DNA from: CAVRQM01 sp963822705 | GTDB taxonomy: Bacteria; Pseudomonadota; Alphaproteobacteria; Acetobacterales; Acetobacteraceae | Length of the DNA stretch: 64,000 nt | Reading direction: 5' to 3' | NCBI GenBank assembly: GCA_963822705.1 | Contig: CAWGIX010000008.1 | Location: 124,001 to 188,000, forward strand | Notes under the pieces: model-generated | Seen by the model: the letters and a program-made list of their open reading frames with translations, nothing else | Told to the model about the DNA's origin: nothing | The model's database searches: none | In this document: one piece after another, positions 50,888 to 58,417 of the stretch | Layout of the letters: each line of letters opens with the position of its first letter | Position numbering within the stretch: the first letter of the stretch is position 1 | Position numbers and translations under genes: made by a program

Positions 50888-51598
50888 ATGCGCACGCGTA
50901 CCCTGCTCAGCGCCTTCGCCCTGTGTGGCGCGGCCTCTCTGATCGCGTTCTCCCTGCTTCCGGTGCAGGCCGAAAGTCCGCCGCAGCGGCTGCCCGCGCC
51001 GGCAATCGACCTGCCGGCGGGCGACGGTCCGCAAACCGCCGTGCTCTCGGGCGGCTGTTTTTGGGGCGTGCAGGGCGTGTTCGAGCACGTGAAAGGGGTG
51101 CAGTCCGCGGTGTCGGGGTATTCCGGCGGCAAGCAGGCGGAAGCTGACTACGAAACGGTCAGCACGGGCGCCACCGGCCACGCCGAGACGGTGCTGGTGA
51201 AATACGACCCGCACCAGATCAGCTATGGGAAGGTTTTGCAGATCTTTTTTCGGTGGCGCTCGATCCTACGGAAGTGGATCGTCAGGGCCCGGATACCGGC
51301 CCCCAGGTACCGTTCGGAAATCTGGGTTTCCGATCCGGACCAGGCGCGGGTCGCGCACGCCTATATCGAGCAACTGACCCAGGCGCATACCTACCATGCC
51401 CCGATCGCCACGCGGGTCGACACGCTGAACGGCTTTTACCCCGCCGAGAGCTATCACCAGGACTTTTTGGTCCGCCACCCGGACCAGGGATACATCGCCT
51501 ATCAGGACATGCCCAAGGTGCGGGCCCTGCAAAAGCTGTTTCCGGAAGAGTGGCAGTCGAAGCCGGTGACCGTCCTGCCAGTCAATACGGCCTCTTGA
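50888..51598 (+). CDS. msrA: exported peptide-methionine (S)-S-oxide reductase with an internal frame-swapped patch
   Basis: A 236-residue MsrA with a signal peptide (LSAFALCGAASLIAFSLLPV) and the active site GGCFWGVQGVFEHVKGV. The distal part (YRSEIWVSDPDQARVA, NGFYPAESYHQDFL) is normal. Between them, residues from about 122 to 140 are wrong for the family: the sequence reads RWRSILRKWIVRARIPAPR. In the +1 frame the expected motif SVALDPTEVDRQGPDTGPQ is there. One T is missing from the run at 51245-51250 and one G is extra at 51307, so frame is regained. The lost segment normally contributes to the substrate pocket. Confidence 0.85.
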   Translation: MRTRTLLSAFALCGAASLIAFSLLPVQAESPPQRLPAPAIDLPAGDGPQTAVLSGGCFWGVQGVFEHVKGVQSAVSGYSGGKQAEADYETVSTGATGHAETVLVKYDPHQISYGKVLQIFFRWRSILRKWIVRARIPAPRYRSEIWVSDPDQARVAHAYIEQLTQAHTYHAPIATRVDTLNGFYPAESYHQDFLVRHPDQGYIAYQDMPKVRALQKLFPEEWQSKPVTVLPVNTAS

Positions 51599-51679
51599 AG
51601 GCGACCGGCCCCGCGCTTGACACGATGCGTCAGGATAGGGGCCGGCGTGCGGCCGGCCTGGTCCAAACCGTCCTAACTG

Positions 51680-51907
51680 CTACTGGCGGGAGGGGGGTCG
51701 ATCGGGACCGATCTTCGCGACAACGGCACGCCAGAACTGGCGATATTCTTTGTCGGAGTTTGCCCCCCTGAGGCAGGATTGCGCAATCCTCAGCGCCTCG
51801 CCGACACTGAAAATCTCGACGAGTTTGTTCGCGACCTCCTCCTCGGGTGGAAGTCCCGCAGTCTGACTGCCCCGCGACACCCGAGGCTGCTGTTCGGTCT
51901 GGCTCAT
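51680..51907 (-). CDS. small hypothetical protein
   Basis: A 75-residue frame from ATG 51907: SQTEQQPRVSRGSQTAG, then EEEVANKLVEIFSVGEALRI and DKEYRQFWRAVVAKIG. The helical, charged composition is protein-like, with no signal or membrane segment and no recognised domain. It is convergent with msrA and has no close co-directional neighbour. Support is composition only. Confidence 0.4.
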   Translation of the reverse strand: MSQTEQQPRVSRGSQTAGLPPEEEVANKLVEIFSVGEALRIAQSCLRGANSDKEYRQFWRAVVAKIGPDRPPSRQ

Positions 51908-52223
51908 TGGGCACAGTTATAGCGCCGACAATAGGATGTGACCACCGGGCCTTGCTGCTCGCTAAAACTTCATCATGGGTGGGAGGGGTTCTCCGCCGGT
52001 GCCCAGCGCCGGGTGGCCGCCGGCATCAGCCGCCGGCGCGGTCACGAGCATGCCTCTGGGCCGTTTCCGGCACCCGACGGGTCGCGGCTCTGCCGGGATA
52101 ACCCTTGCTTGTGCTGGCGTCCGCAGGGGGCTGCCCGACCAGGCCCCTCCATTCTTGTTGCGGCGGATCGTGGTTCCCCAATATGTATTGATATCGTAAC
52201 AATATGGGCGTGCGTGGGCAGGC
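51908..52223. other. gene-free stretch ending in the copy 2 flank
   Basis: No gene is supported. The right part (52185-52223) is the 3' flank of the paralogue downstream: AATATG-TATTGATATCG-AACAATATG followed by GGCGTGCGT-GGCAGGC, matching 17301-17346 beyond copy 1. The rest is GC-rich with no structure I can interpret. Confidence 0.4.
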
Positions 52224-52904
52224 TCAGGAAGGGGTGGGTTTTCGGATCGGCTCCAGCATCCAGATGCCGCGCCACTTGCGCCACTCCGTGCCGGGCTCGG
52301 TCCACTTCGGCTTGCGCTTATACGGCTCGGTGCGGACCGGACGCTTTCGCAGCGGCTTTTGGGGGACCGGTGCGGCGGGGTCCGGTTCAGGTTCGGGCGG
52401 CCTGGCCCGGGCGGGCCGTTTCGGCGGCGGGGGCAGGATCGCCGGGTCGGGGACTACTCCCAGCATCCGGCAGAAGGGGCGGAGGATGCGCCCCACCTGA
52501 GGGGCGGTGCGGATCAGCTCCTGCATTCCGGGATCCGCCAGCAGCTGCTCCAGGTCCCCCTTGTAGGGCGCCACCCGCCACTGCCCCAGCTTCAGCAGCC
52601 AGGCGAACGGCTCGGGAAACGGGTGCTGTCGCTTTCGGGCTTCCCGTTTCCGGTCCCTGGGCGGCCGGGGCGGCGGCAGCGGACCCGCCTGGGCGCGGGC
52701 GGCAAGTGCTATGAACCTGAGCCGGAGGTTTTGCAGCCGAACGCCGATCAGGTTCACCAGCTGCACGGCCAGGATATACACCCCGGACCTCCGGTCGGCT
52801 TCGTAGCGCTCCACCAGCCCCCGGGCCAGTCCGTGGGTGAACCGGGTAAAGCGGTCGGAGAGGCTGGCGTCTGGTGGGAGGGGTGGGGGCAGGCCGTAAA
52901 ACAC
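52224..52904 (-). CDS. EWRKW-family paralogue, copy 2, intact
   Basis: A 226-residue basic protein from GTG 52904 (MFYGLPPPLPPDASLSD). Layout: an N-terminal helical region (FTRFTHGLARGLVERYEADR, VQLVNLIGVRLQNLRLRFIA), a basic Pro-rich linker, a helical block (LEQLLADPGMQELIRTAPQV, GRILRPFCRMLGVVPDP), a second Pro-rich linker (PPEPEPDPAAPVPQKP), and the C-terminal signature TEWRKWRGIWMLEPIRKP. It shares this with copy 1 at 17347-18039 but not the first 50 residues. No transmembrane segment, no named domain. The family seems lineage-specific and duplicated; function unknown. Its promoter sits close to the start codon. Confidence 0.7.
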   Translation of the reverse strand: MFYGLPPPLPPDASLSDRFTRFTHGLARGLVERYEADRRSGVYILAVQLVNLIGVRLQNLRLRFIALAARAQAGPLPPPRPPRDRKREARKRQHPFPEPFAWLLKLGQWRVAPYKGDLEQLLADPGMQELIRTAPQVGRILRPFCRMLGVVPDPAILPPPPKRPARARPPEPEPDPAAPVPQKPLRKRPVRTEPYKRKPKWTEPGTEWRKWRGIWMLEPIRKPTPS

Positions 52905-52913
52905 ATGTGAGAA

Positions 52914-52942
52914 ATACTAACAGATGGCTGCGGCGGGGTCAA
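52914..52942 (-). promoter_or_regulatory. sigma-70-type promoter of copy 2
   Basis: On the minus strand TTGACC (plus 52937-52942) and TAGTAT (plus 52914-52919) are separated by exactly 17 bases. The -10 box ends only about 9 bases before the GTG start at 52904, so transcription would begin within 0-3 bases of the start codon, giving a leaderless or near-leaderless mRNA. Copy 1 has a TTGACA in the corresponding position but a poor -10. Confidence 0.5.
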
Positions 52943-53055
52943 GGATTTTCTCTTTCAGGCGTGGCAGCCGATCCCGATCAGGGTGATTGCCCACCGGTGT
53001 TTCGATCCTCGCCAAATGCGCGCCGCAGCCGATTACCGCCTATATATCGGTTTAA

Positions 53056-54426
53056 ATGATCAGCCTGTTCGACCTGTTCAAAATCGGCATCGGGCCCTCC
53101 TCCTCCCACACCGTAGGGCCGATGCGGGCCGCCGCCTCGCTGGTGGAGGGCCTGCGCAGCCGCGGCATGCTGGAACAGGTGGCGCGCGTCCAAACAACGC
53201 TGTTCGGCTCGCTGGCCTGGACCGGCAAGGGCCATGGCACCGACAAGGCCGTGCTGCTCGGCCTGGCCGGCGAAAAGCCGGAGACGGTGGACCCGGACGA
53301 GGCCGACCGGCTGGCCGCGCGGGCGGCAACCGAGCAAAGCCTGATTCTGGGGGGCACGCGGGCGATAAAATTCGACCCGGAAACGGACATCGTGTTCGAC
53401 ACGATTTCGGCCGCCCCGGTGCATCCGAACACGCTGGCTTTTGCAGCCTTCGACCAGGACGGAAAATTGCTGGCGGAGGAACGCTGGTGCTCGGTGGGCG
53501 GCGGTTTCGTGGTGCCGGAGGCGGAGGTGGGCAAGCCGCAGGCACAGGACCAAAACGTGCCATACCCGTTCCGCTCGGGCGACGAACTGCTGGGCATCGC
53601 CGAACGCACCGGCTTTTCGGTCGCCGACATCGTGATGGCAAACGAGCGCGCCCTGCGGCCGGCGGCGGAAATCGACCGCACCCTCGACCGCATCATCGCC
53701 ACCATGATGGCCTGCATCGATCGCGGCATGCAGGCACACGGAAATCTGCCCGGAAAACTGCATGTACGCAGGCGGGCGGCAAAATTGCGGGAAAAGCTGG
53801 AACGGGAACGGTTCAGCAACACCCAGCAGCCGCACCAGATCATGGACCACGTCAGCCTGTTCGCCATCGCGGTGAACGAGGAGAACGCGGCGGGCGGGCG
53901 AGTAGTGACGGCACCAACCAATGGTGCGGCCGGCGTGGTGCCGGCGGTGCTGCGCTACTATCGCGACATGTGTCTGGGCGCCACCGAGGCGGGGATGCGC
54001 AGTTTTCTGCTGACCGCCACCGCCGTCGGCGCGCTGTGCAAGATGAACGCCTCCATTTCCGGCGCCGAAGTGGGCTGCCAGGGCGAGGTGGGGAGCGCCT
54101 GCGCCATGGCCGCGGGCGGGCTCGCGGCGGCGCTGGGCGGCACGCCGCGGCAGATCGAGAACGCGGCGGAAATCGGCATGGAGCACCACCTCGGCATGAC
54201 CTGCGATCCGGTCGGCGGGCTGGTGCAGATCCCGTGCATCGAGCGCAACGCGTTTGGCGCGGTCAAAGCCATCAATGCCGCGTCGCTCGCGCTGCGCGGC
54301 GACGGCGAGCACTACGTTTCGCTGGACCAGGTGATCGCGACCATGCGCCGCACCGGCGCGGACATGCACGCGAAATACAAGGAGACCTCGCTGGGCGGTC
54401 TCGCGGTCAGCTTTCCGGAGTGCTGA
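53056..54426 (+). CDS. sdaA: L-serine ammonia-lyase, single-chain iron-sulfur type
   Basis: A 456-residue enzyme that deaminates L-serine to pyruvate. The beta domain opens with KIGIGPSSSHTVGPMRAA; the alpha domain has NEENAAGGRVVTAPTNGAAG and the cluster cysteines in GAEVGCQGEVGSACAMAAG and MTCDPVGGLVQIPC, expected for the oxygen-labile 4Fe-4S site. Length and domain order are normal for the single-chain form. ATG 53056 starts the protein. Its end overlaps the convergent methyltransferase by 20 bp. The frame is intact. Confidence 0.95.
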   Translation: MISLFDLFKIGIGPSSSHTVGPMRAAASLVEGLRSRGMLEQVARVQTTLFGSLAWTGKGHGTDKAVLLGLAGEKPETVDPDEADRLAARAATEQSLILGGTRAIKFDPETDIVFDTISAAPVHPNTLAFAAFDQDGKLLAEERWCSVGGGFVVPEAEVGKPQAQDQNVPYPFRSGDELLGIAERTGFSVADIVMANERALRPAAEIDRTLDRIIATMMACIDRGMQAHGNLPGKLHVRRRAAKLREKLERERFSNTQQPHQIMDHVSLFAIAVNEENAAGGRVVTAPTNGAAGVVPAVLRYYRDMCLGATEAGMRSFLLTATAVGALCKMNASISGAEVGCQGEVGSACAMAAGGLAAALGGTPRQIENAAEIGMEHHLGMTCDPVGGLVQIPCIERNAFGAVKAINAASLALRGDGEHYVSLDQVIATMRRTGADMHAKYKETSLGGLAVSFPEC

Positions 54427-55090
54427 GGCAGGCGCCCGACGCGCAGAGCCGCAGCAAGGTCACGGTCCGCTGGGTTCGGTCCTCCAGCTCCATCGTCGTC
54501 GGGACCGTGTAGCGGGCAAAGGTTTCGATGCCGGAATGCGGAACGTAGGCGCGGCCGGGGTCAGCAATCCATACTTCTGACTGCGCCGCCATGCGTCGGA
54601 GCCAGGGCACGATTCTTTCCGTCATCGGCGCTTCGTAACAAACGTCCCCGCACAGGATGATATCCCAACGGCAGGGGCCGCCGATGATATCGCCCAGCGC
54701 CGCCCCGAGCACGACTCCGTTCAGCGCCGCGTTGAGGCCGATCGCAACGCTCGCCAGCGGGTCGATGTCGGCGGTTTCGACGGACGCGGCGCCGGCACGG
54801 GCGCAGGCGATCGCCGCCAAGCCGCAGCCGGCGCCGAAATCCAGCACGCTTTTGGCCGCGACCAGCTCGGGGTGGTCGAGCATGTGGCGCGCAAGAACCT
54901 GGCTGCCGGGCCAGGCAAACGCCCAGAACGGCGGCTCGATGTTCTTTTCCCGCAGCCAGTCTTCGGTGGCTTGCCAGATCGGGGTTATGTCGGTGGCGAG
55001 ATGCAGCCGGATTTCCGGCACCAGCGGCGGTGAACCAATAGCGGTGTGGGCGCGAATAAAGGATTCCGAATTGTTCAGAGTCGGCCACAA
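54407..55090 (-). CDS. ETFB-lysine/Nnt1-like protein methyltransferase
   Basis: A 227-residue class I methyltransferase: RLHLATDITPIWQATEDWL, PPFWAFAWPGSQVLARHMLD, the SAM motif SVLDFGAGCGLAAIACARAG, VETADIDPLA and WDIILCGDVCYEAPMTE. This matches the nicotinamide N-methyltransferase-like group including bacterial relatives of ETFB lysine methyltransferase. The start is uncertain: TTG 55090 overlaps the ubiA stop and gives the family's SESFIRAHT beginning. Probably co-transcribed with ubiA. Confidence 0.8.
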   Translation of the reverse strand: MWPTLNNSESFIRAHTAIGSPPLVPEIRLHLATDITPIWQATEDWLREKNIEPPFWAFAWPGSQVLARHMLDHPELVAAKSVLDFGAGCGLAAIACARAGAASVETADIDPLASVAIGLNAALNGVVLGAALGDIIGGPCRWDIILCGDVCYEAPMTERIVPWLRRMAAQSEVWIADPGRAYVPHSGIETFARYTVPTTMELEDRTQRTVTLLRLCASGACLSTPES

Positions 55091-56010
55091 AGAATTGCCA
55101 GCGCGACTGCGAGACCGACCTCCCGGTTCGACTTGAACAGGCGCAGGCACAACGCGGGGTCGTCGATGCGCAGCCGGATCACCTGGCCACCAAGCAACAG
55201 CGCGGGGAGGGCCAGCGCCGGGTAGAACCACACGCCGAGCTGGGCCAGCCAGCCTGCGATTGCCAGCAGGGCCAGGGTGGCGGCGTAGCAGGCGACCAGG
55301 AACGGTCGCGTGGCGCGGGCGAACAGCCGCGCCGTGCTGCGCACGCCGATCAGCGCGTCGTCCTCGCGGTCCTGGTGCGCGTAGATGGTGTCGTAGCCCA
55401 GAATCCAGGCAATGCAGGCCGCGTACAGGGCCACCGCGGCCAGATCAATCCGGCCGGTGGCGGCGGCGAACCCCATCGGGGCACCCCAGCCAAAGGTGAT
55501 GCCCAGCACCGCCTGCGGCCACCAGGTGACGCGCTTGGCGAGCGGGTATAGCGCCACCAAGACCAGCGACGCGACTCCCAGGGCCTGCGCCAGGGGCGTC
55601 AGTTGCAGCAGGATGAGCAGGCTGGCGCCGAGCAGGAGGGCGAGAAACGCCGCGGCATGGCGCAGCCGCAAGGCGCCCGAGGCGAGCGGCCTGGCGGCGG
55701 TGCGGGTGACGCGCCGGTCCATGTCGCGGTCCCACATGTCGTTGACCACGCAGCCGGCGCCGCGCATCAGCACCGCCCCCACCGCGAACAGCACGATCAG
55801 CCGCAGCGTCGGCAGCACCGGCGCGCGGGCGAGCAGAATCGACCAGAGGCCGGGCAGGAACAGCAGCCAGGCGCCGATCGGCCGGTCGAGCCGGGCGAGG
55901 AGGGCGTAGGGCCGCCAGCGGTCCGGCAGGCGTGCCACCCAGCCGCTGGCACGAATGTCCGTGTGCGCAATGTCGGCTGGTGTGGGCACGGCTGCTACTC
56001 TGGTGGCCAC
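55075..56010 (-). CDS. ubiA: 4-hydroxybenzoate polyprenyltransferase
   Basis: A 311-residue integral membrane prenyltransferase of ubiquinone synthesis. The two aspartate-rich motifs are CVVNDMWDRDMDRRVT and LGYDTIYAHQDREDD, with LARLDRPIGAWLLFLPGLW at the N-terminus and about eight helices. GTG 56010 is the annotated start; GTG 55989 is a possible shorter one, which would leave a little more room for promoters since rsmE starts divergently at 56012. The frame is intact. Confidence 0.93.
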   Translation of the reverse strand: MATRVAAVPTPADIAHTDIRASGWVARLPDRWRPYALLARLDRPIGAWLLFLPGLWSILLARAPVLPTLRLIVLFAVGAVLMRGAGCVVNDMWDRDMDRRVTRTAARPLASGALRLRHAAAFLALLLGASLLILLQLTPLAQALGVASLVLVALYPLAKRVTWWPQAVLGITFGWGAPMGFAAATGRIDLAAVALYAACIAWILGYDTIYAHQDREDDALIGVRSTARLFARATRPFLVACYAATLALLAIAGWLAQLGVWFYPALALPALLLGGQVIRLRIDDPALCLRLFKSNREVGLAVALAILCGRL

Positions 56011-56011
56011 G

Positions 56012-56722
56012 ATGGGAGAATCAATCCGCCTGTTCGTGCCGGCCGCCCTGCACGCCGGCGCCGTGGTGGCGGCCAGCGCCGGCCAGGCCCACTACCTCGG
56101 GCGTGTCATGCGCCGCCGCGCGGGCGACACCGTGCTGCTGTTCAACGGGCGCGACGGCGAGTGGCGGGCGCGTCTGTCGGGATTGCAGCGAGCGCAGGCG
56201 ACGCTGGAGGTGGAAACGCAGGTCCGCCCGCAGCAAGCCGAGCCGGACATTTGGCTGCTGTTCGCGACCCTGGCCCGCCCGGCCACCGAACTGGTAGTGG
56301 AAAAAGCCACCGAGCTGGGTGTGTCGCTTATCCAGCCGGTGCTGACCGCGCGCACCAATCCGGGGCGGCCGAACCTCGATCGGCTGACCGCCATCGCCAT
56401 CGAGGCGGCGGAACAGTGCGAGCGCCTTACCGTGCCCGCCGTGGTCCCGCCCCGCGCGCTGGCCGCCGTGCTGGCCGAGTGGCCGCCAGGGCGGACGCTG
56501 GTGCTGGCCGCCGAGCGGCAGGATGCGCCCAGAAAACCGCCGGCGCTTTCCGGGCTGAAAGCGCTGCTGGTCGGCCCTGAAGGCGGCTTTGTGGCGACGG
56601 AACTTGACGCGCTGCATCGTTCGCCCTTTGTAATCCCCGTCTCGCTGGGCCCGCGCATCCTGCGGGCCGAGACGGCCGCGATCGTGGGACTGGCCCTGCT
56701 GCAGGCCGAGGCCGCTGGCTGA
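56012..56722 (+). CDS. rsmE: 16S rRNA (uracil-1498-N3)-methyltransferase
   Basis: A 236-residue SPOUT methyltransferase. N-terminal PUA-like domain (IRLFVPAALHAGAVV, HYLGRVMRRRAGDTVLLFNG), then the knotted SAM domain with PATELVVEKATELGVSLIQP, LLVGPEGGFVATELDA and LGPRILRAETAAIVGL. ATG 56012 is chosen because the upstream in-frame codons lie within the divergent ubiA. The gshA gene follows after 27 bp, a neighbourhood common in Alphaproteobacteria. Confidence 0.93.
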   Translation: MGESIRLFVPAALHAGAVVAASAGQAHYLGRVMRRRAGDTVLLFNGRDGEWRARLSGLQRAQATLEVETQVRPQQAEPDIWLLFATLARPATELVVEKATELGVSLIQPVLTARTNPGRPNLDRLTAIAIEAAEQCERLTVPAVVPPRALAAVLAEWPPGRTLVLAAERQDAPRKPPALSGLKALLVGPEGGFVATELDALHRSPFVIPVSLGPRILRAETAAIVGLALLQAEAAG

Positions 56723-56749
56723 AAGCGACCCGACAGGAAAACGGAGCCG

Positions 56750-58111
56750 ATGTCCAACCCCGGAGAGGCCGACGCGACGCCCATCACGTCGGTGCGCCAG
56801 CTTGCCGATTACCTCGCCGACGGCTGCAAGCCGCGCGAGAGTTTTCGGATCGGGACCGAGCACGAGAAGTTCGGCTTCCGCCTCACGGATTTGCAGCCCC
56901 CGCCATACGAGCCGGACGGCATCGCGGCTCTGCTGAAAAACATGCAAGGCAACGGATGGGAGCCCATCGAGGACGGCGGCAACCTGATCGGCCTGTCCCG
57001 CGCAGGGGCTTCGGTATCGCTGGAGCCGGCCGGGCAGCTCGAGTTGTCCGGCGCGCCGCTGGCGACGCTGCACGAGACCAGACGGGAGCTGGAAGAGCAT
57101 TTTGCGCATGTGCGGCGGGCGGCCGAGCCGCTCGGGCTTGGTTTTGCGCCGCTCGGATTTCACCCGACGATGCCGCGCGAAAAAATGCCGTGGATGCCAA
57201 AGGCGCGCTACGCCATCATGCGGCGCTACATGCCCAAAGTCGGGTCGCTGGGCCTGGACATGATGACCCGCACCTGCACCGTGCAGGTGAATCTGGACTA
57301 CGAGAGCGAGGCCGACATGGCCCGCAAGCTGCGGGTTTCGCTTGCGCTGCAACCGGTTGCAACCGCGCTGTTCGCCAACTCGCCGTTCACCGAGGGCCGG
57401 CCGAACGGATTTCTGTCGTATCGGGCCCATATCTGGTCGGACACCGACAATGCCCGCGCCGGGATGCCGGCGAGATTCTTCGACGAGGATTTCGGCTTTG
57501 CGCGCTACGTGGAATGGGTGCTCGACGTACCTATGTATTTCGTGGCCCGCGGCGAGCGATTGATCGACATGGCCGGGCGCTCGTTCCGCGATTTCATGGC
57601 CGGGAAATTCATTAACGATGCCGCAGGCGAGGCCACTGTGGGCGATTTCGCCGACCACTTGACGACTGTCTTCACCGACGTGCGCCTAAAGCGCTTTTTG
57701 GAAATGCGGGGCGCTGATGCCGGCAGTCCGGACATGATGCTGGCCCAGTCGGCATTCTGGGTCGGCCTGCTTTATGACCCGGACACGCTGGCAGCCACGG
57801 AGGCTTTGGTTCGGCGCCATCCCTGGGACTCCTACGGCAAGTTGCGCGCGGCGGTGCCGCGGCTCGGGTTGGGGGCCCCCTGGCAGGGCGGGGACTTGCG
57901 CGGGTTCGCCCGAGAGGTCGTGGAATTGGCCCGCCGAGGGCTGCGGGCACGGGGCCGATACGAGGACGAGGGCGCCGACGAGAGCGCCTATCTCGAGCCG
58001 CTCGCCGCCATCCTCGGCAGTGCTCCGGTCCAAGCGGAGGCTTGGCTGCAGCTCTACAGTGGGCTCTGGCAGCACGACGTCACGCCCATATGGTTGCACG
58101 CGCGGATATAA
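56750..58111 (+). CDS. gshA: glutamate-cysteine ligase, class 3 (plant/proteobacterial type)
   Basis: A 453-residue GshA that makes gamma-glutamylcysteine, the first step of glutathione synthesis. ATG 56750 follows GGAAAACGGAG. The family's RIGTEHEKFGF, GNLIGLSRAGASVSLEPAGQ, the long MPKARYAIMRRYMPKVG, and TCTVQVNLDYESEADM are present. The C-terminal 60 residues (RGRYEDEGADESAYLEPLAA) are duplicated just downstream as non-coding DNA. Probably in one transcript with rsmE. The frame is intact. Confidence 0.93.
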   Translation: MSNPGEADATPITSVRQLADYLADGCKPRESFRIGTEHEKFGFRLTDLQPPPYEPDGIAALLKNMQGNGWEPIEDGGNLIGLSRAGASVSLEPAGQLELSGAPLATLHETRRELEEHFAHVRRAAEPLGLGFAPLGFHPTMPREKMPWMPKARYAIMRRYMPKVGSLGLDMMTRTCTVQVNLDYESEADMARKLRVSLALQPVATALFANSPFTEGRPNGFLSYRAHIWSDTDNARAGMPARFFDEDFGFARYVEWVLDVPMYFVARGERLIDMAGRSFRDFMAGKFINDAAGEATVGDFADHLTTVFTDVRLKRFLEMRGADAGSPDMMLAQSAFWVGLLYDPDTLAATEALVRRHPWDSYGKLRAAVPRLGLGAPWQGGDLRGFAREVVELARRGLRARGRYEDEGADESAYLEPLAAILGSAPVQAEAWLQLYSGLWQHDVTPIWLHARI

Positions 58112-58313
58112 CGATCGGATCACCTGGCTCGCGCAGGGCTGCGGATATGGGGCAGATACGAGGACGAGGGCGCCGACGAGAGCGCCTGCGTCGAGCCGCT
58201 CGCCCCTATTGCCGAGGGCGCTCCGAGCCAAGCTGAGACCTGGCTGCAGCTCTATACCGGGCCGCGGGGGCGACGACGTCACACCCATATGGCTTCACAC
58301 GCGGATATGACGA
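57913..58313 (+). repeat. tandem duplication of the gshA 3' end
   Basis: Two units of about 198-199 bp. Unit A is the last 62 codons of gshA with its stop and a few following bases; unit B (about 58112-58313) lies directly behind. Shared stretches include GATACGAGGACGAGGGCGCC (57957 and 58155), ACGAGAGCGCCT, TGGCTGCAGCTCTA, and CCCATATGG with CGCGGATAT at the end. Unit B differs at many positions and has a one-base length change, so it is an old, decayed copy without a start codon. No other gene lies in 58112-58417. Confidence 0.85.
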
Positions 58314-58417
58314 TCTTATCACTGACTACTGATGCTACCACGATTGTGCAACTAAGCGCGCGGCGATCATATGCGAGTCGTGCTGAACTGGGCTGACCAC
58401 CATGGAAGTATGATGGG

